A stretch of DNA of 64,000 nucleotides from an uncultured Oscillospiraceae bacterium. GTDB lineage: Bacteria; Bacillota; Clostridia; Oscillospirales; Oscillospiraceae. The translations under genes were made by a program, and so were the position numbers. This document shows positions 15,587 to 24,641 of this stretch, in pieces. The stretch's first letter is position 1. Each line of letters begins with the position of its first letter. A model generated the notes under the pieces. That model saw only the letters and a list, made by a program, of their open reading frames with translations, made no database searches and had not been told where the DNA came from. Location of the stretch: contig CAKTKU010000002.1 of NCBI GenBank assembly GCA_934572335.1, forward strand, positions 1 through 64,000, read 5' to 3'.

Positions 15587-16789
15587 ATGAAAATTCTTGT
15601 TATCAACGCGGGCAGCTCGTCCCTGAAGTACCAGCTGATCGACATGGAGACCGAGCAGGTCATGGCCAAGGGTCTGTGCGAGCGCATAGGCATCGACGGC
15701 CATCTCAAGCACACTCCGCTCGTCGGCGGGAAGAGCGTTTTCAACGAGGACGTCGCCATGCCGACGCACTCCGAGGCTATCGCCGCCGTCATCGAAAAGC
15801 TCACGAGCGAGGAGTACGGCGTTGTGAAGTCCATGAAGGAGATCGACGCTGTCGGTCATCGCGTTGTCCACGGCGGCGAGAAGTTCGCAAACTCCGTGAA
15901 GATCGACGACGCTGTCATGGCAACGCTCGACGAGTGCACCCCGTTCGCCCCGCTGCATAACCCCGCCAACATCACCGGCATCAACGCCTGCAAGGCGGTC
16001 ATGGGCGACGACGTCCCCATGGTGGCGGTGTTCGACACGGCGTTCCACCAGACCATGCCCGGCAAGGCGTATATGTACGCTGTGCCGTATGAATACTATG
16101 AGAAGGACGGCGTGCGCCGCTACGGCTTCCACGGCACGAGCCACCGCTACGTCTCCTCCCGCTGCGCGGAGCTCATGGGCAAGCCCATTGAGGAGCTGAA
16201 GATCGTCTCGTGCCACATGGGCAACGGCTCCTCCATCTGCGCGATCGACGGCGGCAAGTGCGTTGACACGTCCATGGGCTTCACCCCGCTCGTGGGTCTG
16301 CCGATGGGCACGCGCTGCGGCGATCTCGACCCGGGCGTGATGCAGTACCTCATGCACAAGTACGGCTACGACATTGACGAGATGCTCAACATTCTCAACA
16401 AGAAGTCCGGCGTGCAGGGAATTTCCGGCGTGTCGTCCGACTTCCGCGATCTCGACAACGCCGCCGAGGGCGGAAACGAGCGCGCACAGCTCGCGCTTGA
16501 TATGTTCGCCTACTGGGTGGCGAAGGTCGCCGGTTCCTACGTGGCGGCGATGAACGGCGTGGACGCCATCGTGTTCACCGCCGGTGTCGGCGAGAACAGC
16601 AAGGATACCCGCGCCGCCATCTGCGAGTACTTTGGCTACCTCGGCATAAAGATCGACGACGAGGCCAACTCCAAGCGCGGCGAGGACATCATGATCTCCA
16701 CGCCCGACTCCAAGGTCAAGGTCTTTGTCATCCCCACGAATGAGGAGCTTGTTATCGCGCGCGATACCAAGGCCATCGTCGAGGGCTGA
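15587..16789 (+). CDS. ackA: Acetate kinase
   Basis: 400 residues, the usual length. Motifs '[15 protein letters not shown]', '[13 protein letters not shown]', '[10 protein letters not shown]', '[14 protein letters not shown]' and '[16 protein letters not shown]' give the ASKHA nucleotide site and catalytic residues. It converts acetyl phosphate and ADP to acetate and ATP, the main ATP-yielding step of acetogenic fermentation. No phosphotransacetylase gene adjoins it here. Confidence 0.98.
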   Translation: MKILVINAGSSSLKYQLIDMETEQVMAKGLCERIGIDGHLKHTPLVGGKSVFNEDVAMPTHSEAIAAVIEKLTSEEYGVVKSMKEIDAVGHRVVHGGEKFANSVKIDDAVMATLDECTPFAPLHNPANITGINACKAVMGDDVPMVAVFDTAFHQTMPGKAYMYAVPYEYYEKDGVRRYGFHGTSHRYVSSRCAELMGKPIEELKIVSCHMGNGSSICAIDGGKCVDTSMGFTPLVGLPMGTRCGDLDPGVMQYLMHKYGYDIDEMLNILNKKSGVQGISGVSSDFRDLDNAAEGGNERAQLALDMFAYWVAKVAGSYVAAMNGVDAIVFTAGVGENSKDTRAAICEYFGYLGIKIDDEANSKRGEDIMISTPDSKVKVFVIPTNEELVIARDTKAIVEG

Positions 16790-16810
16790 TCTCACACTTT
16801 AAAAACACCT

Positions 16811-16843
16811 ATCGCCGCAGAACAGTGGTTCTGCGGCGATTTT
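16811..16843 (+). terminator. Terminator of ackA
   Basis: 13-bp perfect stem (16811-16823 with 16828-16840), tetraloop AGTG, then TTT; the A-run on the left makes it usable from both sides, for ackA and for the convergent surface-protein gene. Confidence 0.88.
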
Positions 16844-16853
16844 GCGGACAATA

Positions 16854-17942
16854 TCATTCTCTGCGCCATAGCGCGGTCAGCCCCAGCGCTGCAAGCGCGC
16901 CGGATATGAGCGTCAGCGCCGCCCACAGCATGAGGTCATGCGCGTCGGCAGTCCTCGGTATCTCCGGGCTGGGCGTCGGCGTGGGTATTTGCGACGGGAC
17001 AGGCGTTGGTACGGGCGTGGGCGCGGCGGTCGGTTCCACAGTCGGAGTAGGCGTCACGGGTGCTGTCGTCGGTGTTGGTGTTGGTGCTGCCGTGGGCGTA
17101 GGCGTAGGTTCCGCCGTTGGCGTGGGTGTCGGTGCTGCCGTGGGCGTAGGTGTCGGCTCCGCTGTCGGTGTGGGGCGTGCATCGGCGGTGTTCGTTATCT
17201 CCGCCGTCTGCGCCTCGGTCCTGACGAGCGTCCCTGCGTAGAAAAGGCTCCACGCATTGGGGCGCGCGAACTCTATCACCGCGCCGCCGTTATCCTCGCG
17301 TATGCTGACGTCCCCGGACGCAAACTGCGCCGGGAGACCGCTCTGAAACTCCGTGTTCGTCTCCGCGAGCGCCTTGCCGAAGCCTTGAAGCCCGGCGGCG
17401 TTTATCTCGTCAAGGAGGCGGGCGCGCTCGGCATTTGTCAGCGCCTCGCGTGTCCAGACGTAGTAGCTGCCGCCCTTATTCGCCGCGATGAGATTCGACG
17501 CGCCGAGCGCGTAGCTGGGATCGCTCGCGGGGGTTATCTTGCTGCCCCAGTTGAACGCCAGCACGTCCGCGAGCTTCGGCTGGCGCGTGACAACGGACGT
17601 GTAGCCCGCGACGGCGGGCTCCGACACGGTGTAGGTTATCGCCTCGCCGCGCTCGTTGTATACCGGCACAGGACCGATGCTGCCTGTCCAGCTCCCGTCC
17701 GCCCCGGCGTTCGCCGCGGTGAGCGTGAGGCTCGCATACTCCGCGCCGTCGGCAAGTATGCTCACCGTGACGGACTGCGGGCGCTCACCCTCCGGCACAT
17801 TGCCGTGCTGCCACGTTTTGCGCACGATGATATACTCCCCGTCGTCGGCATAGGCGCACGCAGGGATGAAAAGCGCCGCCAGCACGGCGAGCACGGCAAG
17901 GCACAGTCCCAGCCGCGCCGCCCATGTTTTCATTGTCTTCAT
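16854..17942 (-). CDS. CnaB-domain surface protein with Pro-Thr stalk
   Basis: 362 residues from ATG 17942 (GGAGGGA site). Signal peptide at residues about 1-32 ('ACAYA' cleavage). Residues about 37-105 ('[20 protein letters not shown]' ... 'YTVSEP') form a Cna_B-type beta-sandwich. A middle region of unknown fold follows, then a stalk of about 70 residues built from PTPT repeats, then a C-terminal sorting-like end: 'IPRTAD', hydrophobic helix and 'WRRE'. The last residues of the pentapeptide are unlike LPXTG (A in place of G), so cell-wall anchoring by sortase is uncertain; a plain membrane anchor is possible. Confidence 0.85.
   Translation of the reverse strand: MKTMKTWAARLGLCLAVLAVLAALFIPACAYADDGEYIIVRKTWQHGNVPEGERPQSVTVSILADGAEYASLTLTAANAGADGSWTGSIGPVPVYNERGEAITYTVSEPAVAGYTSVVTRQPKLADVLAFNWGSKITPASDPSYALGASNLIAANKGGSYYVWTREALTNAERARLLDEINAAGLQGFGKALAETNTEFQSGLPAQFASGDVSIREDNGGAVIEFARPNAWSLFYAGTLVRTEAQTAEITNTADARPTPTAEPTPTPTAAPTPTPTAEPTPTPTAAPTPTPTTAPVTPTPTVEPTAAPTPVPTPVPSQIPTPTPSPEIPRTADAHDLMLWAALTLISGALAALGLTALWRRE
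16965..17177 (-). repeat. Coding tandem repeats of the Pro-Thr stalk
   Basis: Degenerate 30-bp units coding for PTPTPTA(A/E)P, with two nearly identical 60-bp copies in the middle, then irregular PVPTPVP units. Boundaries approximate. Slippage-prone, so length probably varies between strains. Confidence 0.75.
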
Positions 17943-18086
17943 GTACTTTCCCTCCGGTGTTTATTTGCGCTGTTATTTTGCGCACAGCCGGAAGAAAAAT
18001 ACATTTCATAAAAACTTAAATTTCTGTGTAACTTTTTTCTGAAACAAGCGTATTAAATAAAGGTGCAATAATACGGAGGTAAACGA

Positions 18087-19010
18087 ATGAACGAAAACCT
18101 CTCTGCGCCGTCCGGGGTCTGGACGGTCATAAAGAAAATATTCGCCCTGCCGCTGCTGTGGATCGCGGCGGCGGCGCTGCTCATCGTCGGGCAGTCGGTC
18201 GGCAGCTTCACGTATCTGATCTTTGACCTCTTCCCGGCGCTGGAGGAGAGCGCCGCATGGATGACCGGCGCGAGCTATGTCTACTTTATAGGTATATGGG
18301 TCGTCGTGCTACTCGTGCTCGCGATCATCCCGAAAAACCGCCCCATCCTCGGCGCGCTGGGGAACAAAGTGCGCGGCAACACATGGCGGATCTTTGCCCT
18401 CGGGCTTGCGATCGGCTTCGGCACGAACGCACTGTGCGCTGCCGCCGCCCTGCTCAATGGCGACATTCATCTGCGCTTTGACTCGTTCCGCCCCGTGTCG
18501 TTCGTGCTGATCTTCATCGCGGTGTTCGTTCAGTCCTCCGCGGAGGAGGTCGTCTGCCGCGGCTTTCTCTATCAGCGCCTCATGCGCACGTACCGCTCGC
18601 CCGCCGTTGCCATACTCGGCAACACGCTGCTCTTCGCCGCGCTGCATCTGACGAACCCCGGCGTGTCCGCGCTCGCGGTCGTCAACCTCGCGGTCGTGGG
18701 GCTGCTGTTCTCGCTGGCGGTGTATTACTTCGACAGCTTCTGGTGCGCCGCCGCGATGCACACCGCGTGGAACTTCACACAGAACATAGTCTTCGGTCTG
18801 CCCAACAGCGGCAATGTCATGCCCTACGCCGTGTTCAAACTCGACGCGGGCAGCGCCGCGCAGAGCTTTGTTTATGACCCTGCGTTCGGCATAGAGGGCA
18901 CGGCGTTCGCGTGCGTTGTGCTGGCGCTCACCTGCGCTGGGATAATCCTCTGTGGGCAGAAGCGCAGCGCCCGCCCCACGGACATCTGGGCGGCGGAGAG
19001 CGGCAAATAA
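18087..19010 (+). CDS. CPBP-family intramembrane metalloprotease
   Basis: 307 residues, about eight helices. The three CPBP/Abi motifs are present: 'EEVVCRGFLYQRL' (EExxxR), 'FAALHLTNPG' (FxxxH) and 'HTAWNFTQN' (HxxxN). These residues form the zinc site of the type II CAAX-protease family (Rce1-like). Bacterial members serve in bacteriocin self-immunity or membrane proteolysis; the substrate here is unknown. Next gene begins 35 bp on, so the pair may be cotranscribed. Confidence 0.9.
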   Translation: MNENLSAPSGVWTVIKKIFALPLLWIAAAALLIVGQSVGSFTYLIFDLFPALEESAAWMTGASYVYFIGIWVVVLLVLAIIPKNRPILGALGNKVRGNTWRIFALGLAIGFGTNALCAAAALLNGDIHLRFDSFRPVSFVLIFIAVFVQSSAEEVVCRGFLYQRLMRTYRSPAVAILGNTLLFAALHLTNPGVSALAVVNLAVVGLLFSLAVYYFDSFWCAAAMHTAWNFTQNIVFGLPNSGNVMPYAVFKLDAGSAAQSFVYDPAFGIEGTAFACVVLALTCAGIILCGQKRSARPTDIWAAESGK

Positions 19011-19044
19011 CAGCAAAGTACAAATTATATATAACAAGGAGAAA

Positions 19045-21174
19045 ATGAAAAGAATGAGATCAAAGCTTATCGCACTGCTGCTGGCGCTGGCGATGTGCCT
19101 GTTGCTCGCCGCGTGCACACAGACCGCCCCCGCCGCGGAGGAGACCGCCGCCCCCATAGAGGCGACGCCGGACGTCATCGGTGAGGGGACGGAAGCCCCT
19201 GACACCGCCGTCGCTGCGCGCGGCACGGCATGGGTCGACTCCGAGCTTGTCGGCACTGTCAGCGCCGACAGCGATATCCGCGCGCAGGACGACTTTGCCG
19301 CCCACGTCAACCACGAGTGGATCGCCTCCGCCGCGATACCCGACGGGCGCAGCAGCGTTTCCGCCTTCACCGAGCGCGGGGACGAGCTGGACGCGGAGAT
19401 GAAGTCGCTTTTGACGGACACAACGCTCACGAGCCATGAAGCGCAGCTCGTGCAGAGCCTCTACTCCGTCGTGACCGACTGGGACACGCGCAACGCCCTC
19501 GGCGTTGAGCCGATCGCTCCGCAAATGTCCGCGATCGAGCACATCACCTCGCTCGACCAGATGACGGAGTTCCTCACGGGGTACGCGATGGACCTCGGTC
19601 TCGCGCTCTTCTCCGTCAGCCCGAGCGCCGACCTTGACGTGCCGACCGAGTACACCGTGCTCATCGACTCCACCGCGCTGTGCCTCAACGACGCGGACGA
19701 GTATAATTCCGGCATGACCGACCTCGGTCAGCTCTATTACACGCTCTATCACGACACAAGCGTCTATCTTCTCCAGCGCCTTGGCTACACCGAAGACGAG
19801 GCGCTGGACGTGATGGAGGGCTGCCTTGCATTCGAGGCGCTCTGCGCTGAGCACGAGCTGCCCCTCTCCGCGATGTACGAGGCGGATTTTTACGGCAGGA
19901 TAAATAACACCTACGACCGCGCGGGGCTTGAAGAGCTCGCCGGGTCCTTCCCGCTGCTGCCGATTCTCGACGCTTACGGCTACGGCGCGTCCGCGAAATA
20001 TCTTCTGGCAGAGCCGGAATGGCTGGGCGCAATGGGCGATATATACACCGAGGAAAACCTTGAGGACATAAAGGATTATCTCAAAGTGCGCCTCGCCGTG
20101 GGCACATGCGCCGCGCTCGACCGCGAGGCGTATGGCAAGGCGGTGGAGATCTCCAACGCCGTCAACGGCATCACCGGCACCGAGGACGGCGAGACTGCGG
20201 CATACAACGTCGTCGCCGCGCTGCTCGCAGGTCCGATGAACAACCTCTACATTGAAAAATTCTGCTCGGAAAAGACCCGTGAGGACATAACCGAGATAAT
20301 AAACGAGATCATCGACCACTACCGCGTCATGCTCAGCGAGGAGGACTGGCTCTCCGACGAGATGCGCGCTGGCGCGGTGGAAAAGCTGGACAGCATGACC
20401 GTGCGCGCCGCGTACCCGGATAAGCTGGACGATTATTCCGCGCTTGAGATCTCGGGCGCGGCGGACGGCGGGACGTATCTTGACGCCATCCTCGCCATCA
20501 ACAGATTCTCCCGCACCGACAGCCTCCGCTATGTCAACGCGAAGGTCGACCCGGAGGAGTGGGGCATGCCGGTCAATCAGGTCAACGCCGCTTATAACCC
20601 GCAGGACAACTCCATCAACATCCTCAACGGCATACTAGGCGGCGTGTTCTACAACGAGAACGCCAGCCGCGAGGAAAACCTCGGCGGTATCGGCGTTGTG
20701 ATCGGGCACGAGATAAGCCATGCGTTCGACACCTCCGGCTCGCAGTTTGATAAGGACGGCGCGCTGAAAAACTGGTGGACGGACGCTGACCGCGCCGCGT
20801 TCAACGACCGCGCAGCAAAGCTCATCGCGTACTACGACGGCATTGTCCCCTACGAGGGCGCGGACAATTACAACGGCACGCAGGTGCAGACCGAGGCGAT
20901 CGCCGATATGGGCGGGCTGAAATGCATGCTCGCCATCGCCGCCGACGACCCGGATTTTGACTATGACCTCTTCTTCCGCAGCTTTGCCGCCATCTGGCGC
21001 GAGCAGTGCACGGCGGAGAATGAGCTTCAGCTCGCCCAGCTGGACACACACCCGCTCCCCTTCCTGCGCGTGAACGTCACATTGCAGCAGTTTGACGAGT
21101 TCTATGAGACGTATGACGTCCAGCCCGGCGACGGGATGTACCTCGCCCCGGAGGAGCGCATCGCGGTGTGGTGA
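19045..21174 (+). CDS. M13 (neprilysin/PepO) family lipoprotein metallopeptidase
   Basis: 709 residues from ATG 19045, which has AAGGAGA upstream; the open frame reaches back into the CPBP gene. Lipoprotein signal with lipobox 'LLAAC' (Cys about 23) and a Thr/Ala/Glu-rich linker. The M13 zinc site is intact: 'VIGHEISHAFD' (HExxH), with the third ligand in 'EAIADMGGL' (ExxAD), and the substrate residues 'NAAYNPQDNSI' ahead. It should cleave oligopeptides at the outer face of the membrane. The last residues 'RIAVW' match the usual C-x-V-W end, except that the Cys is replaced. Confidence 0.94.
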   Translation: MKRMRSKLIALLLALAMCLLLAACTQTAPAAEETAAPIEATPDVIGEGTEAPDTAVAARGTAWVDSELVGTVSADSDIRAQDDFAAHVNHEWIASAAIPDGRSSVSAFTERGDELDAEMKSLLTDTTLTSHEAQLVQSLYSVVTDWDTRNALGVEPIAPQMSAIEHITSLDQMTEFLTGYAMDLGLALFSVSPSADLDVPTEYTVLIDSTALCLNDADEYNSGMTDLGQLYYTLYHDTSVYLLQRLGYTEDEALDVMEGCLAFEALCAEHELPLSAMYEADFYGRINNTYDRAGLEELAGSFPLLPILDAYGYGASAKYLLAEPEWLGAMGDIYTEENLEDIKDYLKVRLAVGTCAALDREAYGKAVEISNAVNGITGTEDGETAAYNVVAALLAGPMNNLYIEKFCSEKTREDITEIINEIIDHYRVMLSEEDWLSDEMRAGAVEKLDSMTVRAAYPDKLDDYSALEISGAADGGTYLDAILAINRFSRTDSLRYVNAKVDPEEWGMPVNQVNAAYNPQDNSINILNGILGGVFYNENASREENLGGIGVVIGHEISHAFDTSGSQFDKDGALKNWWTDADRAAFNDRAAKLIAYYDGIVPYEGADNYNGTQVQTEAIADMGGLKCMLAIAADDPDFDYDLFFRSFAAIWREQCTAENELQLAQLDTHPLPFLRVNVTLQQFDEFYETYDVQPGDGMYLAPEERIAVW

Positions 21175-21278
21175 TGTTGACGGCGGTCAGCGTCGCAAGG
21201 CTTTATTAACACTGCCTTCAAACATCTTCGTGCAGAAGTGGTATAATACTTATATATTACAGCATAGGAGGCACTAAC

Positions 21279-21758
21279 ATGAGCAAAAAGCTTGTTGCGT
21301 ATTTTTCCCCCACCGGCACGACCGCGAAGCTCGCCAAGACGCTCGCCGAGGCCGTCGGCGCCGACCTTTTTGAGATAAAGCCCGAAACGCCCTACACCCG
21401 CGGCGATCTGAACTGGATGGACAAGAAGGCGCGCAGCACCGTTGAGATGAACGACCCCGCTTCCCGCCCGGCGATCGGCGAGAAGTGCGGCGCAATGGCG
21501 GAGTATGACACGGTGTTCGTGGGCTTCCCCATCTGGTGGTACGTCGCTCCCACCATCATCAACAGCTTCCTTGAAAGCTATGACCTCACGGGCAAGACTG
21601 TTGTGACGTTCGCCACCTCCGGCGGCAGCGGCATGGGCAAGACGCTCTCCCGGCTTGAGCCGAGTTGCAAGGGCGCAAAGCTTATCGAGGGCAAGGTTTT
21701 CCGCGCCAGCACCCCCGCGGCGGAGCTCCGCTCCTGGGTCGAAGGTCTGGGAGTATGA
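21279..21758 (+). CDS. Flavodoxin-like protein
   Basis: 159 residues. FMN-binding loop 'YFSPTGTTAKLAKTLAEA' at the N-terminus, then 'FVGFPIWWYVAPTIINSFLE' and 'VVTFATSGGSGMG', the flavodoxin (WrbA/Flavodoxin_4) core used for electron transfer or quinone reduction. A TATAAT box lies at 21242-21247 and GGAGG ahead of the start. The stop overlaps the ATG of the MarR gene (ATGA), so the pair forms a coupled unit in which the regulator probably controls it. Confidence 0.9.
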   Translation: MSKKLVAYFSPTGTTAKLAKTLAEAVGADLFEIKPETPYTRGDLNWMDKKARSTVEMNDPASRPAIGEKCGAMAEYDTVFVGFPIWWYVAPTIINSFLESYDLTGKTVVTFATSGGSGMGKTLSRLEPSCKGAKLIEGKVFRASTPAAELRSWVEGLGV

Positions 21759-22258
21759 AGCTAGAGTGGTTTGGCAGATACAGAGAGATAACCGCCGCCC
21801 TTATACAGTTTTCAAACACGATGATCAAAAGCGCTAACACGGAGTGGGACATCGGTGAAAGCGTTTTTCTGACAGCCCCAGAATGGCAGGTCTTGGAGCT
21901 TGTGATCGAGCACGGTGAGGAAAACCTTATCATGAGTGATTACGCCAAGCTCCTCGGCATACCGCGCAGCAATATTTCCAAAATATCAAAAATCCTCATT
22001 GCCGATGAGCTGATTGAAAAATACCGTTTCCGCGACAACAACAAAACCATCGTTCTAAAGCCGACGGAAAAGGGACAGCGTATCTACTTCAACTATGTTG
22101 ATTCGCTCATCGCACCGCTGTACGGAACATTGTTTGAAGGGCTCTCCTCTCTCGACGATGCCGCGCTCTCCACTGTTGCCGCTGCTCTGCGCAGCTTCAA
22201 TGCCGTGTCGCAGAACAAGAGCAGCGCCGAGGTGCAGAATAATCTTATCAAAATATAA
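21755..22258 (+). CDS. MarR-family regulator coupled to flavodoxin
   Basis: 167 residues from ATG 21755, which shares ATGA with the flavodoxin stop; the open frame to 21665 lies inside flavodoxin. Winged-helix motif at about residues 58-100: 'MSDYAKLLGIPRSNISKISK', 'LIEKYRFRDNNKTIVLKPTEKG' with the typical wing D/R and K-T-E-K-G. MarR proteins often sense oxidants or aromatic ligands, which suits the flavodoxin partner. Ligand unknown. Confidence 0.88.
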   Translation: MKLEWFGRYREITAALIQFSNTMIKSANTEWDIGESVFLTAPEWQVLELVIEHGEENLIMSDYAKLLGIPRSNISKISKILIADELIEKYRFRDNNKTIVLKPTEKGQRIYFNYVDSLIAPLYGTLFEGLSSLDDAALSTVAAALRSFNAVSQNKSSAEVQNNLIKI

Positions 22259-22260
22259 AA

Positions 22261-22285
22261 ACAGGACGGGATTTCCGTCCTGTTT
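22261..22285 (+). terminator. Bidirectional terminator between marR and hydrolase gene
   Basis: 9-bp stem ACAGGACGG/CCGTCCTGT with 5-nt loop, T5 on the plus strand and T-rich on the minus strand; it lies between two convergent genes. Confidence 0.88.
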
Positions 22286-22289
22286 TTAT

Positions 22290-24236
22290 TCAAGCTATGC
22301 CCACAAGGCTCGTGTTTGCAACGCCCATCATGACATAGATCACCGATATGAGCATTGCGCCATACCAGTTGCTGCCCGTAAGTTTGAAGAACCTCCGTTC
22401 CAGATATGGTGCGAGGAAGAGCTGCCAGAAGCACCAGATTATAACATACGCCATTATCCAGTCTCCCCACATAACCGTTCCGGTTATGACCAGCTTGCCA
22501 TACTGTATTATGCCCAGAAGTCCGCAGCCGAGAACATTGCCCAGTCCGCAGAGGAAGAGATTCTTTCTCTCGCTCATCCCGTCCACGCGCATTGCTCCGT
22601 TCACCATGAGTGAATTTGCAAGGTAGAACACGAAAAAGATTGGTATGTACACAAGGAAGTATATCACGTACTTGGGTGTGAACGTTTTTACTGCCGGAGT
22701 CCAGAATCTGAAATCCGTGTTGAACGCCCATTTGCAGAACCACACGATCGAATAGTATATAGCCACGACCGTCAGCATCAGAGCAAAGCTTTTCAGCAGC
22801 GCCCTCCCGTTGATTTTCCAGCCGATGCTCTCCGCATTGCGTACACCCGCCGCTTTGTCCCGGCGATAAAACACCCAAAACCACACGAGTGTGAACACCG
22901 CGCACATTGCCGTCCACATACCGACGATATTATATGTATACGATGCCCATACCACCCGCTGTGTGTTCATCCAGTCCGCAAACAGCTTCCCGCATATTTT
23001 GACTGTTATCACGGCAAATATGAACGACACTATTCCAAACACAGCCCAGACGATCCAAAATACCCGCTTGCCTCTCCTGTCGAGTGCCGGAAGTCTCGGC
23101 GGTTCGCTCTCCGCTCTGAGGCTTGCAAAGCACGGGGCTGCGAGCAATATCTGTGTCAGCGGCACAAGCGTCATAAGCAGCCCGACAAAGGCAATCAGAT
23201 TTGCCAGCTCCTTGAACTGCCATATTTGATTTGTGGACGCAAGCTCGGTCTCAATGTCAAACACATCACAGAAATACTCTATCTCATACTGAGTGCTGGT
23301 TTTGTCGAAGTGCTCCAGCGGATGCGTGACCTTTGGCTGATACAAAACTCTGAGCGTACCCGTGTCAGCATTGCCGTAGTACACTCCCTCCTCCACATAA
23401 TCCACATCCGGGTCGCCGCTCGCAACAAAGCTTACCGCATCATAGGAATCTCCGAGAATATATCCCGTTCCTGTGCTGCTGCCCTTGCCGCCCTCTTCGT
23501 AGTATCCGTAAATAAGCCCAACATTTGCGTGTATCCGCTCCCAATAGCCAAGGTCATTTATTCTTCCCGGGCAATATCCCATCAAGAATGCCGAGTTTAC
23601 CTTGAGAAGCGAATCGGCATAGGACTGCTCCGCCGGGGTTATTTCCTCGCCGCCGTCAGATTCCGCAGTTTTCGCTTGCTCAATTGCGGCATTATACTCT
23701 GCCCCGAAGTTCTTCAGCGCGTCAATGGCATTGACCGCACCCATAGAGTGTCCGGATATTCCTATACGGTTTGTATCAACAAAATCCAGCATCCCGCTAG
23801 CTGCATAGTTGACCGCTGGCACAGCGCCAAGCGCATCGTAGTCCTCTTCACCTTCGCACCAAAACAGCGGACTGAATATTCCGCCGTAAATGTCGAAGCG
23901 AACATTGCTCGACAGTCCGTGCGAGTACGAATCATAAGCCAGAACCATTATGCCTCTCCTTGCCAGCTCTATGCAGGTCGCGTCCTGCATTTCAAGGCTG
24001 TTCAGCCAACCGTGTCCGGCTACCACGCATGGCACCTTGTTTTCTGCACTGGCATTCTTCGGTATGAATGCCTGCGCGTGAACGACCTGCTGGTCATCGG
24101 CCAGCAGATACAGCTCCTTGACCGTAACATTGCCGAAATCATTTTGCAGTATACATGCCGCAACGCTGCCGATCAGTATCAGCGCCAACGCAATACACAA
24201 AAGTCTGACCGCATTTGTTTTTGCCGTCTTTTTCAT
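22290..24236 (-). CDS. Alpha/beta hydrolase fused to a multi-helix membrane domain
   Basis: 648 residues. An N-terminal hydrophobic segment with a possible lipobox 'SVAAC' (Cys about 28), then an extracytoplasmic alpha/beta-hydrolase fold over residues about 40-325: 'VVAGHGWLNS', 'LAYDSYSHGLSS', nucleophile elbow 'GISGHSMGAVNA' (Ser about 165), and a late His in 'VTHPLEHFD'. Residues about 345-648 hold about nine hydrophobic helices. The coding sequence looks more AT-rich than its neighbours. I know such fusions from Clostridia only as hypotheticals; it could be a membrane-embedded esterase or acyl-transfer enzyme. Substrate unknown. Confidence 0.82.
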   Translation of the reverse strand: MKKTAKTNAVRLLCIALALILIGSVAACILQNDFGNVTVKELYLLADDQQVVHAQAFIPKNASAENKVPCVVAGHGWLNSLEMQDATCIELARRGIMVLAYDSYSHGLSSNVRFDIYGGIFSPLFWCEGEEDYDALGAVPAVNYAASGMLDFVDTNRIGISGHSMGAVNAIDALKNFGAEYNAAIEQAKTAESDGGEEITPAEQSYADSLLKVNSAFLMGYCPGRINDLGYWERIHANVGLIYGYYEEGGKGSSTGTGYILGDSYDAVSFVASGDPDVDYVEEGVYYGNADTGTLRVLYQPKVTHPLEHFDKTSTQYEIEYFCDVFDIETELASTNQIWQFKELANLIAFVGLLMTLVPLTQILLAAPCFASLRAESEPPRLPALDRRGKRVFWIVWAVFGIVSFIFAVITVKICGKLFADWMNTQRVVWASYTYNIVGMWTAMCAVFTLVWFWVFYRRDKAAGVRNAESIGWKINGRALLKSFALMLTVVAIYYSIVWFCKWAFNTDFRFWTPAVKTFTPKYVIYFLVYIPIFFVFYLANSLMVNGAMRVDGMSERKNLFLCGLGNVLGCGLLGIIQYGKLVITGTVMWGDWIMAYVIIWCFWQLFLAPYLERRFFKLTGSNWYGAMLISVIYVMMGVANTSLVGIA

Positions 24237-24404
24237 TTTCTGTCTCCTTTATTATCCTATTTGGCTGCCTTGTTCGTCCGCTATGTTTCGTATTATATCA
24301 TATTGTTCTGTATAGAACAATATTGTTCCTTAACGAATTTTGTGCTGTTTCTTTGTCGCTTCTGCACAAAACATACGCGGCCAGCAAAATCGTTCCATAA
24401 ACAC

Positions 24405-24437
24405 TTCACCCGCCGGTCTTGCAGACCGGCGGGTGAA
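24405..24437 (-). terminator. Strong hairpin after the XRE gene
   Basis: 15-bp perfect stem (24405-24419 with 24423-24437) immediately past the XRE stop. The minus-strand T tract is poor (GTGTTTA); on the plus strand ATTTTAC follows. Confidence 0.7.
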
Positions 24438-24440
24438 ATT

Positions 24441-24638
24441 TTACTGTTCAACAAATTCGATTATATCGCTCACTTGGCAATCCAGAAGGACGCACAGCCT
24501 ATCGATAGTATTGGTGGAAACGCTGTTGCCCTGCTTGATGGAATAATACGTTGCGCGTGAAAAGCCCATTTGCTCCAAGCGATAAGAGCTTATTCCCTTT
24601 TCTTTCATTGTCCGGAACAACGGCGCATAGCTAATCAT
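24441..24638 (-). CDS. Small XRE/Cro-type DNA-binding protein
   Basis: 65 residues, a bare helix-turn-helix domain: 'GISSYRLEQMGFSRATYYSI' followed by 'KQGNSVSTNTIDRLCVLLDC', of the YozG/HTH_26 type. No ligand or dimer domain. Its ATG is 3 bp past the stop of the adenylate-forming ligase, and its ribosome site (AGAGGG) is inside that gene, so it is cotranscribed and possibly coupled. Proteins of this size are common regulators in Clostridia; target unknown. Confidence 0.85.
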   Translation of the reverse strand: MISYAPLFRTMKEKGISSYRLEQMGFSRATYYSIKQGNSVSTNTIDRLCVLLDCQVSDIIEFVEQ

Positions 24639-24641
24639 CCA

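Noticed and set aside
15551..16795. 414-codon antisense frame over acetate kinase
   Set aside because: Shadow of ackA. Low-complexity His/Val/Ala-rich sequence without ribosome site or known motif.
16965..17177. CRISPR-like or satellite repeat
   Set aside because: The repeats are in frame with the surface protein and code for a Pro-Thr stalk; no spacers.
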